Shown in pieces: positions 10,783-22,300 of a DNA stretch of 64,000 bases. The first letter of the stretch is position 1; each line of letters begins with the position of its first letter. The notes beneath the pieces were generated by a model, which saw only the letters and a list, made by a program, of their open reading frames with translations, did not search any database and was not told the origin of the DNA. This stretch comes from Pegea sp. RAD2-039. Taxonomy: Eukaryota; Chordata; Thaliacea; Salpida; Salpidae. Both the position numbers and the translations under genes were made by a program. Where the stretch lies: assembly GCA_034620365.1 (NCBI GenBank), contig JAQGEQ010000346.1:62001-126000 (forward strand), read 5' to 3'.

Positions 10783-12850
10783 ACGTCATCATCATCACCT
10801 TGTGACGTCATAATCATCGCCGTGCTGTTACGTCATCATCATCACCTTTTTGTGACATCATCATCATCGCCGTGTTGTGTCGTTATCATCATCGCCGTAT
10901 TATAACGTCATCATCATCGCCGTATTATAACGTCATCATCATCGCTGTGCTGTTAAGTAATCATCAGCGCCATGATTTGACGCCATCATCATCGCCGTGT
11001 TGTGACGTCATCATCATCGCCGTGTTGTGACGTCATCATCATCGCCGTGTTGTGACATCATCATCATCGCCGTTTTGTGACGTCATCATCATCGCTGTGT
11101 TGTGACGTCATCATCATCACCGTGTTGTGACGTCATCATCATCGCCATGTTGTTAAGTCATCATCGCTGTATTGTGACATCATCAACATCGCCATGTTGT
11201 GTCGTCATCATCATTACCGTGTTGTGTCGTCATCATCATCGCTGTGCTGTTAAGTAATCATCAGCGCCATGTTTTGACGCCATCATCATCGCCGTGCTGT
11301 GTCGTCATCATCATCGCCTTTGTTGTGACATCATCAACATCGCCATGTTGTGACGTCATCATCATCGCCATGTTGTTAAGTCATCATCGCCATGTTGTGA
11401 CGAGATCATCATCGCTGTGTTGTGACGTCATCATCATAGCCGTATTATAACGTCATCATCATCGCCATGTTGTTAAGTAATCATCAGCGCCATGTTTTGA
11501 CGCCATCATCATCGCCGTGTTGTGACGTCATCATCATCGCTGTGTTGTGACATCATCAACATCGCCGTGTTGTGACGTCATCATCATCGCCTTATTATAA
11601 CGTCATCACCATCGCTGTGCTGTTAAGTAATCATCAGCGCCATGTTTTGACGCCATCATCATCGCCGTGTTGTGACGCCATCATCATCGCTGTGTTGTGA
11701 CATCATCAACATCGCCGTGTTGTGACGTCATCATCATCGCCATGTTGTTAAGCCATCATCGCCGTGTTGTGACATCATCAACATCGCCATGTTATGACAT
11801 CATCAACATCGCTGTGTTGTGACTTCATCATCATCGCCGTATTATAACGTCATCATCATCGCTGTGCTGTTAAGTAATCATCAGCGCCATGTTTTGACGC
11901 CATCATCATCGCCGTGTTGTGACGCCATCATCATCGCCGTGTTGTGACGTCATCATCATCGCCGTGTTGTGACGTCATCATCATCGCTGTGTTGTGACGT
12001 CATCATCATCGCTGTGTTTTGTCGTCTCCACCATCGCCGTGTTGTGACGTCATCATCACTGTGTAATAAAATAAAATTAAAGTTTTTTAAAAACTTTGTA
12101 ATAAAATTTTCAGGAACTTAAAAAAATGTTCTGATGTCATCATCATCGCTGTGTTGTGACGTCATCATCATTAACATGTTGTGTCGTCCTCATCATTGCC
12201 GTGTTGTGACATCATCAACATCGCCGTGTTGTGACTTCATCATCATCATCACCGTGTTGTGACGTCATCATCATCTCCGTGTTGTGACGTCATCATCATC
12301 GCTGTGTAATGAATTATAATTAAACTTTATTAAAAACGTTGTAATAAGATTTTCACGAACTTAAAAAAAAATGTTGTGACGTCATCTTCATCGCCGTGTT
12401 GTGTCGTCATCATTACCGCCGTGTTGTGACGTCATCATCATTACCGTGTTGTGACGTCATTATCATCGCCGTTTTGTGACGCCATCATCATCACCGCCGT
12501 GTTGTGTTGTCATCTTCATCGCCGTGTTGTGACATCATCATTATCGCCATGTTGTGACGCCATCATCATCACCGCCGTGTTGTGACGTCATCTTCATCGC
12601 CGTGTTGTGACGTCATCATCATCGATGTGTAATGAATTAATATTAAACTTTATTAAAAACTTTGTAATAAGATTTTCAAAAACTTAAAAAAAAATGTTGT
12701 GACATCATCATCATTACCGTGTTGTGTGGTCATCATCACCGCCGTTTTGTGACGCCATCATCATCACCGCCGTGTTATGACGTCATCATTATCGCCATGT
12801 TGTGATGTCATCAAAATCATCCCCATGTTGTGATGTCATCATCATCGGGA
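10783..12850 (+). repeat. 25-bp minisatellite with CRE-type TGACGTCA cores (copy A)
   Basis: Tandem array of a 25-bp unit, roughly TGACGTCATCATCATCGCCG followed by TGTTG. Variants include TGACATCA, TGACGCCA and TTAAGTAATCATCAGCGCCA forms, so the array is a mosaic. I count about 25 exact TGACGTCA palindromes by eye. Three AT-rich inserts of about 70 bp (GTAATGAATTA...TTTTCA.GAACTTAAAAAA) interrupt it near 12060, 12305 and 12630. The unit is not a multiple of three, so frames through it are meaningless. A single TGACGTCA also lies at about 10640, before the array. Confidence 0.95.
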
Positions 12851-13064
12851 ATTGGGCCGCCTATAATCGAGCCCGGGTTATGACTATGAGTGTAGAACTC
12901 TCGTGTTCTGATAATCAATCATCAGATGAACTGAAATTTAAGGTGGACGAGAAGTGAATGGATTATTTGCAGCAATTTTTAAGAAAAATAAATTTTAGTC
13001 GTTTTAAGTAAATTTATAATGAAAAACAACAACGAAAAAAGTTCTATGATAAAAAGAAAAAATG

Positions 13065-13135
13065 TTCCTACACCGGGAATCGAACCCGGGCGCCTGGGTG
13101 AAAGCCAGGAATCCTAACCACTAGACCATATAGGA
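13065..13135 (-). tRNA. tRNA-Glu (TTC), variable loop one base short
   Basis: The minus strand folds as a tRNA: acceptor arms TCCTATA and TGTAGGA with A as discriminator, A box TGGTCTAGTGG, anticodon arm CCTGG-CTTTCAC-CCAGG with anticodon TTC at 13100-13102, and B box GGTTCGATTCC. CCA is not encoded and there is no intron, as expected for a nuclear gene. Its length is 71 bases; the twin at 33632-33703 has 72. The missing base is in the variable region (AGGCGCCC here, AGGCGGCCC in the twin). That may hurt folding, so this copy could be a recent pseudogene or still functional. Confidence 0.9.
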
Positions 13136-13283
13136 CAACGATGTTGATTTCTAGTAAATATTAGTGTATGAATATTAATTAAAGTATGTATGTTTGTTAA
13201 GTAATACTAATTCAGCTATTGCTGATTTACAAGTTAATATATTTTCAACTTATTTTGAAGGTTTGTAGGAAAGGGAATAGAAG

Positions 13284-13487
13284 ATGCAGAGATCTCGAAC
13301 ACGTGAAGACATTCTTGAGAAAGATATGAAGAAGTTGGAGTTTAAAGATTACGAAGTAGATGTCAATACTAAAAAAGACTCCTTATTGCTTACATCTAGT
13401 ATCAAATCTCTTGCCAGCAAACTATCCATGCGTTCATCTTGTTCTGATCTCCACATAACTAAAAAAATATTAAAAATATTTTCGTAA
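13284..13487 (+). CDS. 67-codon ORF of unknown function (duplicon A copy)
   Basis: An ATG-started frame of 67 codons begins MQRSRTREDILEKDMKK and ends LHITKKILKIFS; it is lysine/serine-rich with no membrane segment or known motif. It lies about 150 bp beyond the 5' side of tRNA-Glu, on the opposite strand. The partner at 33852-34055 has the same start, stop and length. About ten of eleven base differences change an amino acid, which argues against strong purifying selection. It may be a terminal exon, since TTTGTAGG and GGGAATAG precede it, or a chance frame. I do not recognise it. Confidence 0.35.
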   Translation: MQRSRTREDILEKDMKKLEFKDYEVDVNTKKDSLLLTSSIKSLASKLSMRSSCSDLHITKKILKIFS

Positions 13488-13499
13488 GGTTATATGTAA

Positions 13500-16400
13500 A
13501 AAAATTAAAAAGAAATAAAATGATAAATGAATTAAAACAACCAAATAAATAAATTTCAAAATGTTTTAAATGTTAAAAAAAATAGTATTTCATTGAAAAT
13601 CCTAAATTAGTTGTTAATTGATTTCAAGCCGGTAGTTGGCTTAAAACTAAAAGTTTTATCAATAGAAGAGAAATAGTAGAATATAAGACTTATGGTGAGC
13701 TTCATGATTAAAATATTCCCAGATAAATGTAAATAAAATAATTTTCAAATTTTTAATTTGATTTTGTATTATGACCTTATTTGGAATTATTTTCCAACCA
13801 AAACAACTCTCTAAAAAGTTAAACCCCAAAAATTACCCAATAAAGTAAATTTTCACTTTATAAATATAATTTTTTTAAATACCAATAAGATTAACTTGAA
13901 ATTATTGTGAAAATCAACTTTTATTATAAATAAAAAAAAATTTAAATTTTACCAAATTTGATGACAAACAGAATTATAAGAAAAAAATAATTATTTTATG
14001 GAATAAGTTTCAACCTAATTTTATCATAATTATATTTAATTAAAATATGACAAAATATAGTCTTGTTTATTATAACCAGAATAAGAAAATATAAATTTTA
14101 TATATAAAGAAGTTTATAGATATATTTCTTATATATATAATTATATAATTTTTATGAAAGGATATAATTATTCTATTGAATTTATTAAAAGCTTTTAATA
14201 TATGAAAAAAAATCACAGAAAAAACAATAATTTGATTTAATTAAGATGTTTAAAGGACTTATATGTATGGTGGGATTATTTCAATAAATAATATTTTTAT
14301 ATGTCACATAATAGAGGGCATCTAATAAAATTTTTGATAAAAATTAGAATATGTATAACTCACTTATAAGATTTATTTACCCTTTCTAAATACAAGTGTC
14401 CTGATACATAACTTTTAAATGAAAATGTTTTATAAATTTTTTAGAAGTTTTTTATAGTTTATGTGGTAAGTGTTATTTTATAAATAAGTGATTTAAAATA
14501 ATAAAATTATTTATTATGATTTGATAACAGATAAACAAAACAGTAAGATTGAATTTGTCAAAAAAATAGTTTAACAACAAAAGTTAGAAATAAGAAGGTT
14601 GTTAAATTTTAATAATGATTAATTAGTTTAAAATAAGAATTATCCAATTAAAAAACAATACATTTTAAAACTATTATTTCTTGTACATCATTATTTAAAT
14701 AAAATATTATTTGGTTTTAAGAAATAATACAAATTTATTAGATAATTTTAAAACTGTCAAAAATATTAAAAGATTTTGACTTTCTATTGACTTCAATTGG
14801 AAATATGTAGATATGTTGATTTAAAATATAAACTTTTCTTGACAGTTTAGATCAAATAAAAGCCGCCAGGTGATAAATGAAATATGTTTATTTTTATTTA
14901 ATTTTAATGTTTCCTGTTTTGATAAATTTAAATTTAATTAATGTTATTGAATAAAAAAATATTGAAAAAATTTATTATATTTTAATTTAATTAAATGGAA
15001 GCTTCTAACATTTTAATGAAGCTACAAACAGTTTGACCAAAGAAAAGTGACTTATTCAGTGATAAATTGCTAGATAATAATCATATAAATCCTTTTATAA
15101 ATAAAATAGTTTACAAAAAACCGTTAAACAAGACTACAAAAATAGAAATAAACTAACTGATGTTTACGCAACAAAGCAATTCCATTACATTTCTAATTTT
15201 AATCTAAGATTCCGAAACCACAAATATTTAACCAAATTATTCTATATTTTCAAGGATTTTGATAACTTTAAGGAACCAATCGCAGGCCTGAGTTAATTTA
15301 TCAACAGCAATTAATCGCCTCATTTCATATCAGATTGTTTGTCAGTTGATGGAATCACTTAATTGCAAAATTAAATAAGAACCCAATTCTAGTTTATCAT
15401 TAAATTTAAATTCAAAAATAATTTTTTTAAAGCTGAAAACCTTAAATTAAAAACCGGTTATTTTAAACAATTATTGTTTAAAATCTTTGCATTAAATTAA
15501 TCGAAAAATTAGAAAAGAAATCAAGCTTTGTAAAGATTTATATTTGCAGAAAGATATAGCAACTATTGATTAGATATTAATTCTATTTAATATCTTTAAA
15601 ACAAAATTAGAAAACTATAATGGTTATAGACAGAGCTTGGTTCAAATAAAACGAAAATAAGGATCAATAAAGTTTTTTTTAATGACAAAGCTTATGAACA
15701 TAAAATCATAATTGCTTTGGTTGAAGATACATTATTCTGAGCTACTTGATGTATGAAGCAAAAATTACAAAAACTCAATTTTAAATTTGAAGTAAATCAT
15801 ATATAAAATTCACAAAAACACTAATTGAAAGAAGTTTAAAAGAAGTTTACAATAAATTTAAAAAAAAAATAAAACTAATCCAAATTATTAACCAGGTAAA
15901 GATGAAATTTATTTCTAATTATGATAAGTTTATCAGCAAAGCTTTATTTAAATAATTAAATATGAATTTGACTAACCAATTAATTGCTTCCAATTAATGA
16001 AAATATTTCTTTTCTTGCTGTTACAGTAGTTATATATCCATCATAAAGAAAATTCCATCAATGAGAAACTTCCTATCAATAAATTTTTTATTTAAAAACT
16101 TTACAATTTTATTATGTGTCTTAGAGGAATTCCTAAAAGTATGATTATAAAAAAATATTAGTTATAATGATGATATAATTAAAGTATATGAAGATTTAAA
16201 CAAAATTGATAAATTGATTATTTAATTACTGATTTCACAGATTTTTATAGGAAAAGAAAAAATGAACTAAGAAAAACGATAATTAATTAAATATGTTTAA
16301 CAATTTCAAACCAATAAATTATAAATTTATAAAATGATTCAATTAAAAAGTTTTTAATTTGAAACTAATTTCTGAAATTGGAAAATTAAAAAAGGTTTCA

Positions 16401-17870
16401 TTTCAGAGAATAGAAAATAAAAAAACAATTTGGTTTAGCGCTACATATATCAATAGATTCTAAATTTTATCATTTACTAATTTGATCTCCTATTTATGGT
16501 TAAAAGCTAAAATTTCTCTTCTTTGTAGCAATAAATTCAGTGATTTATTGTGAAAATAAATAATGGCAAATAGATAAATGGTTTTAAATTAAATTATTTA
16601 AAAGAAAAACATAAGTTTTAGTTTAAACCAATTTAAATAAATGCAAAGGTTTAATAAATTAAGAGGTTATTAAATTAATAAATTAGGAGGTTTAATATTA
16701 AATGATAAAGAAAATTTTTACCTGATTTTTGTTCAATCTTTTCCTTGAATTATAAAATTCAAGATGAGAAGTTACTAATTTTCAATTTTATAAAAAAATG
16801 TTTGAAACTGATTTTTCAAAATGAAAAATTGTAACTAAATAAAATTGTAACTTTTTAATTATTTATTTATAACTAAATAAATTAAATTGAATTAATTCTT
16901 AAAGTCACACAGGGTTAAAACTAAAACATTTCTTAAATTGTTACACTATTACAGTTAAAACTTTTCTATATAACTATAACAATCAAAAGAAGTTAAAACT
17001 AAAATTTTTCTTAAATTAATTTAATTCTGTTTGTTAGTTTTAACAATTACAAAAATTTGTCAAGTTTATATTCATTAGTTTATTAAAATATGTCTTATCA
17101 AAACATAAATAATTATTTATAATTTACAAAATACAAAAAAAACTGCTTGGTTTGCCATGATGTGAATTCAAGTTCCAAAAAGAAAACATACTATTAATAA
17201 GTAGTTTTTTTTTAATGTTAGTATTTGAGAAATAAGATTTATTCAAAAGAGTCGAATACATATTAGATCAAAATAAAAAGTAAGGATAAACTCTTAAAAA
17301 TATTTTTTTTATTAAAAACAACAATAAAATATAATATATAAAACTCAAGTTCACTATACAAAACTAACCCAATCAAAAACAAAACTCAAATCCAATTTCT
17401 TGAAAATTGATCTTAATTTGGCGTTTTATAGAAAATAAATAGAAATAAATAAGACAATAATTTGAGGTTTTAATTTTAATCAAAAATTAATAATGTCTGA
17501 TTTTAGAAAAACTGATTTCAAAGATATTAGAATAAAATGTAAAAAGTTAAACTTGTTGTTTTAAGGTGAATAAAAGTTTTCATTTTCTAGAATTGTGAAA
17601 AGTTCTTTTATATCATTTTAATTACTGTTATCTGTTTAATTTTCATTATTATCATGAAAGCTGAATAATATATGAAAGTTGCGATTGACTTAAACAAATA
17701 TAATCTCATATAATCTTTCTCTTTAGATATCAATTTAATTTTTAAAGTATAAAACGCAAGCTTAAATATTACAAATAGTTAAACAATGAACGAATGTATT
17801 ATTATAATCAGTATGAGGTTCTATAACCAAAAAATTGTCAAGAATGATTTAGAATTTTTAAAATTGATGA
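13500..17870. other. Gene-free AT-rich body of duplicon A
   Basis: Very AT-rich, collinear with 34070-38461. No frame survives in both copies, and no splice-bounded exons, tRNAs or LINE pieces are visible. Example of neutral drift: the frame at 35627-35842 in A' is broken in the A counterpart (about 15050-15260). Confidence 0.6.
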
Positions 17871-18306
17871 AGTGAAAGAAGTTAAAGAAGTTATCTTCCA
17901 ACCTGTGGTTAGCATTTGGGAACAATTATTTAGAATGATTATAACGATAAACTTTTCTTTTAAATATTACTTCTCTGTAAAGGTAGTTACTACTTAGTAA
18001 GTAGAAGAAATGTAGCATCTTTTGAATTTAAAACTTTATAAATATTTAGCTCTTTTTTTCTTTTTTAATTAACAAATTATTTCTTATTAATTACAGACTC
18101 GAGTAAAAATTTCTTTCATTTTTATGATTTTAAACTTTACGTAACTTAAACAACTAGAAACAAGAAAAAGCTTTTTTAATTTTATCTAAATCTTTATTTT
18201 TTACATATTTAAGTTTTCTTCGATGAAATCAAATTCACTTTTTTTTTATATTTAATATTATAATGGTGAAATAGGAAACTATCTTACTAAAAGGCGATTA
18301 TAGTGA
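17871..18306. other. AT-rich spacer, nothing recognised
   Basis: Unique AT-rich DNA between duplicon A and repeat D'. No feature supported. Confidence 0.5.
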
Positions 18307-18725
18307 TGACTTGAGTTTTAACTTCTACATGTTTCCTAATGAAGCTAAATAGATTTTAAATGTTAAGTCCTATAAAAGTATTTTTTTTTGTAAATTAGAT
18401 GACTTTGCTCATATCAGCAAAAGTCTAAAATATTTACTGTCCGATATTGTTAGCGAGTTTCTTTAATCATATTAATTATTATTAATTAAATTCTGATAAA
18501 TATTTGATTATCTTTTCTATTAGAATCGCAGATTATTTTCACTGAAAGGTGCACAATAAATTTAATTTTCTATAAAATACAATTCTATAAAGTTAGGATT
18601 ACAGAAATCATTGCTACTTTGGTTGGATATTACAAAGATTTGATCTACATTTACTAATGATTTGTGGTGGGTCCATTTTAGGTCTTGAGAGATTCCGTGG
18701 CCTTTAATAACTTGACTTCGGAAAA
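18307..18725 (+). repeat. Repeat D, copy 2
   Basis: Matches 932-1575 in the same orientation, with the shared GAGTTTTAACTTCTACATGT start and the GTGGTGGGTCCATTTTAGG block, which here lies closer because intervening sequence is missing. Non-coding. Confidence 0.7.
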
Positions 18726-19108
18726 TTTTTACAATTATATAGTTAATTTAAGTTTTAAAACTGAAAAATTTCTATACAAATTTGCAAAACGTTTTTATTA
18801 TTGTTTGATCACACTTCCGAAATGACAATTATTTGTAACAATGTGTTAAGTTACTAGTCTCTTATTAAATTTCCAAAAGTTATAAGAATTAAAGAATAAA
18901 ATTTGAGCGGCTCAAATAAAAAATGAATTTACTGTTTAATAGCGCTAAAATAATAACGCTTTTATTCAGCCTTATCTTGTTCCTTATCTTATTAGTTCCT
19001 ATAAATATATAAAATACACCCAGATTACTGAAAAAATTTATAAATCATTGTAATGCAAATCACATGACTAGACTAACTGCATGATTATAAAACTTTTTTA
19101 ATTTTTCT

Positions 19109-19329
19109 TGGTTGTTGCTCAAGTGGTTTTTGGTCACGTGGTCGTTGGTCAGGTAGTTGTTGGTCAGGTGGTTGTTGGTCACGTGGTCGTTGGTCACGTG
19201 GTCGTTGGTCATGTGGTTGTTGGTTACGTGGTCGTTGGTCACGTGGTAGATGATTACGTGGTTGTTGCTCACGTGGTCGTCAGTCAAGTTGTCGTTGGTC
19301 ACATGGTTGTTGGTCACGTGGTCGTTCCA
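19109..19329 (+). repeat. 15-bp minisatellite with CACGTG E-box cores (GGTCACGTGGTCGTT)
   Basis: About 14-15 tandem units of a 15-bp motif GGTCACGTGGTCGTT with CAAGTGG, CAGGTGG and CATGTGG variants. The CACGTG palindrome is the canonical E-box core bound by bHLH-type factors. Because 15 is a multiple of three, both strands stay open (VVVGHVVVGH on plus, NDHVTNNHVT on minus); these frames are by-products of the repeat. The reverse-complement version of the same unit is at 20882-21056. Confidence 0.9.
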
Positions 19330-19559
19330 TAGTCACGTCTCATTGGCACTTATTAATTAAAAAAATAACTTCAAACTTCGTTTAAAATCTAAAAATCAAT
19401 GCTTTATGTTTTAATAAACTGTTAAAATTATGTTAAAGATTATGAAGTAAACTCCTAATATTCTATTTATTACTTTCCATTAAGCTTCTCTATGAAGCAT
19501 TAAATAGAAGCCAAAAAAACTTCTTCATTTCCGATAAAAGATTTCAAAAAACAAACTAG
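19330..19559. other. AT-rich interval, nothing recognised
   Basis: No ORF, RNA or repeat seen. Confidence 0.4.
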
Positions 19560-19745
19560 TCTGATAGTGAAAGAGGTATCTATCTTCCTGATCTTCATTT
19601 TCTTCAGATCGATACAAAAGCTCTTCTTGTAGTTGTCTCCAAGCAGTTTTTCTACATGAAGGCACTTACACCAGATCACTTCTGGATATCTTCCTTATAT
19701 AAATTTCTCACCAAGCTCTTATACTTGGCATTGACTGCGTCAGCC
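19560..19745 (+). pseudogene. Protein-like frame, possible retroelement C-terminal remnant
   Basis: A 62-codon stop-free frame in a locally less AT-rich block contains ERGIYLPDLHFLQIDTKALL and LTPDHFWISSLYKFL. The start resembles the G-G/I-x-L-P-D-L pattern found after the RT domain of several non-LTR and related retroelements. No ATG opens it and a TAG ends it. The link to retroelements rests on a short pattern only. Confidence 0.25.
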
Positions 19746-19749
19746 TAGA

Positions 19750-20540
19750 AGCTCTTTCAGCATGCCGACGTGACGAACAACATGTGAGATCTCATTTTAC
19801 ATTTTTTGTGTAGAATAACTTGTTGATTAATTTATAAAGTTTTACCACATAGCAAGTCAATTTTAATTATTTGTTTCCTTAGCAGTACATTCATATAAAA
19901 TATATAAAATAATAATTTAAATTGCTTAAATCTAGTGAAGCTTTAGATTAAATGAGTTTCAATTCAATGAAATTCTACAAACTACTTTATATTCCTAATT
20001 TAGTTCTTATTATCATACATATATCTTTCACTGAATTGGATAAGACTATATCAAAGATATCTTAACTTTTGTATAAAAATATAAAGATATTTTGTGTGAA
20101 AAAGTAAATTTAATTCTTTTGTATCAACTTATGTTACCATACCAATGAAATCTATAGTGTCTTATCATTTTGTACATTGTTGAGAACAACTAAGTTTTAA
20201 TAGTAGTTTATATTTTATTCTAGAGAATGCTTTTTTTCCAATACTTATAAATATGAAATAGTTTTAAAATAGTTAAATTCTACAAGTTTACATTGTAATA
20301 TTTGGTTATAAGTGCTTTATTTATTTTTTTCTTAATTTTAGGTAGCATTATAATTTCAGTTTCATTATCTTTGTTATTTACCTTTTTCAATAAAAACTAT
20401 CTGATTAAATTAGTTTTATCTTCTGTTTTAAATTTTTACAGATGGTACTAAAATTACTTAATGTTTAATTTAGTTTGTCAATCTTTATTTGTTAAATGAA
20501 ACGTTGCTTAATTGATTTATTGTTTTTTTTTGTTTAAAAT
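19750..20540. other. AT-rich interval, nothing recognised
   Basis: No feature supported between the remnant frame and the next LINE tail. Confidence 0.45.
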
Positions 20541-20544
20541 TATG

Positions 20545-21235
20545 AGAACGAACGTATCAGTTAGTGCGAGAATGCCATATCAAATCGTTGATACCAACAA
20601 ACTACAATCTTTTCAGACAAAATTTACGAGATCAGTACACAAGAAACTTCCTATTGAATACAATAGTTATAAACATCATCTCATTTTCTTAAATTTAGAT
20701 ACTCGAAACTCAACCGACGGATTAAATACAACTTAATTCTTAGTTTTAAAATTATTTACAATTAAATGACTTTCCATCCGATGCTTTCTTTTCCTTTAGT
20801 CCTTCCCTCAAGTTGTACCAACTCAGACGACAGATATTACATTTTAATAAGCCTATATCACCTGGTACGTTAATCAGAGCAAAACCACCTGACCAACAAC
20901 CACTTGATAAACAACCACCTGACCAACAACCACCTGACCAACAACCACTTGACCAACAATCACTTGACTAACGATCACGTGACCAACAACCACTTGACTA
21001 ACGACCACGTGACCAACAACCACGTGACCAGCGACCACGTGACCAACAACCACTAATTTTTGATTTTGCGCAACTGGTACTTAGAAAAAGCTGTCATCAG
21101 ACATTGCCATGTCATAATCAATCGTGTTGCTGAAACAGAAGTTGAACCGTTTTGATATTGCCAACAATAATAGATACTATTTGTGAGTATGTGTTAGCTA
21201 GAAATGCTCTCTTCAGGTACCCTCTTTGGTAAATA
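20545..21235 (+). mobile_element. LINE 3' fragment interrupted by the E-box-type minisatellite
   Basis: The first part encodes RMPYQIVDTNKLQSFQTKFT and YNSYKHHLIFLNLDT, the RT C-terminal region of the local LINE family. After about 20880, where the family has SYRTISTWNNLPS codons, the sequence is replaced by a 15-bp minisatellite to about 21056. LINE sequence resumes with CATCAGACATTGCCATGTC and runs through the 3' UTR to the GGTACCCTCTTTGGTAAATA end near 21232. Frames are broken throughout. Confidence 0.8.
20882..21056 (-). repeat. 15-bp minisatellite, inverted relative to 19109-19329
   Basis: About eleven units of CAACAACCACCTGAC-type sequence, the reverse complement of the 19.1-kb unit, with CACGTG, CACCTG and CACTTG core variants. 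It lies inside LINE-derived sequence. The two arrays are about 1.55 kb apart in opposite orientation and could form a large hairpin. Confidence 0.9.
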
Positions 21236-22051
21236 AATGAAATTACTCAAACAACCTTCATAAAAGAAATTTATCTGCATTTCTACGCAAAAATAACTAA
21301 TTAACATTTTTTTGCATTTATGTAATTACAAGTAGCACTTTTAAAATTGATTAATTGGAACTAATATTTGATTTTGCTCATTATGAAAAATGTTAAATGT
21401 TCAAGTAAACATTTGTCTAAACAAAACCATAAAGGTTCTTAACATTAGCTGAGGTTGTATTTTCAAATTTCTTTCCACATTAGTTTGTGTATTTCTAAAA
21501 CGTCAATAAAACTTTTTTGTATGTTTTTCAAACATTATCAAAAATTTAGTTCTTTGAACCTTTAATCAATTTCTAATCAATTCAATTGAAAGTTTGAAAA
21601 TTATAATTAAACTTTGCTGACTTCTTACAAATAATCTGATGATAAAAATATTATGCTTATTCAAGTGTGACGACTACATCAACTTTAATAGTTAATATCA
21701 GTGATAGTTGTGATATAAATTTAATTTATAAACTAATTATACTTGTAGCATAAAAAAACTGTTTTAAGTAAAGATGATTTACGAAATCAGTCGTTAACTG
21801 TCAACTTTGAATTTCCTTAAATGATTAAATGATTTAAATTTTGATCATTTTTTAAATGCTTTTTTAGTCATATCACTTAGTTTAAACTTTGAAAAAGCTT
21901 TGTTTTTAAAAAGTAGCTACAAAAACAAGTTTATGTTTTTAATGAATCAAAACAAAAGGTTTTTACAAAAGTTAGAAAGCTTGAAAATTAGTTTAATCAA
22001 CTTTATAAATTGAATTTTAGTTAAATAAAAATATATTAAAATTGGCAAAAG
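21232..22051 (+). repeat. Repeat E, copy 1 (direct partner 25438-26042)
   Basis: Begins AATAAATGAAATTACTCAA immediately at a LINE 3' end and matches 25438-26042, ending in the shared ATATATTAAAATTGGCAAAA. The partner is shorter, mainly through loss of an internal segment. E and E' sit either side of the kinase gene. Non-coding AT-rich DNA. Confidence 0.8.
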
Positions 22052-22300
22052 GTTTGAAGTTGAACCGTTATAATATTACCAACATTGTCATTTGTAAACT
22101 ATGATTGTTTTCCATTTTCTAAATTTTTAACATTCTATGTAATTTTTAACTGTTATATGCTTTAAAGACTACTGAAATGCCATGTGTTACATCTTCTTTC
22201 TAAATTGTTGACTAAATAGATGTTATTTGTGAGGATGTGTGTTAGCGGGAAGTACTCTCTTCAGACACCCTCTTTCGTATTTATTGTAACTAATAAAGAA
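22052..22300 (+). mobile_element. LINE 3' terminus, last codons and 3' UTR only
   Basis: Starts at GAAGTTGAACCGTTATAATA (the ...KLNRYNIANI codons) and continues through the TGTGTTAGCGGGAAGTACTC 3' UTR to a GTATTTATTGTAACTAATAA tail. It is a severely 5'-truncated copy about 240 bp downstream of the kinase stop codon, in the opposite orientation. Confidence 0.75.

Larger units (their letters stand above)
9464..17870 (+). repeat. Segmental duplicon A (first copy; partner 28587-38461)
   Basis: Collinear and highly similar to 28587-38461 throughout: LINE endonuclease scrap, TTCAGCGCTTGGTTACAGAT block, CRE-type minisatellite, tRNA-Glu, 67-codon ORF and about 4.4 kb of AT-rich non-coding DNA. The copies differ mostly by scattered substitutions and small indels. 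The main length difference is in the minisatellite (about 2.07 kb here against 3.48 kb). Similarity stops at about 17870 here, where ATTGATGAAG continues differently. Confidence 0.9.

Noticed and set aside
11199..11450. 83-codon frame of SSSPCC/VVIII repeats, and the similar frames at 30001-30479
   Set aside because: They translate the 25-bp minisatellite; the unit is not a multiple of three, and variants shift the frame constantly. No protein is implied.
10783..12850. CRISPR-like appearance of short regular repeats
   Set aside because: Units are contiguous with no unique spacers, there are no cas genes, and the setting is an animal nuclear genome.
19060..19332. Overlapping frames on both strands reading VVVGHVV and NDHVTNNH repeats
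   Set aside because: By-products of a 15-bp tandem repeat that keeps every frame open.
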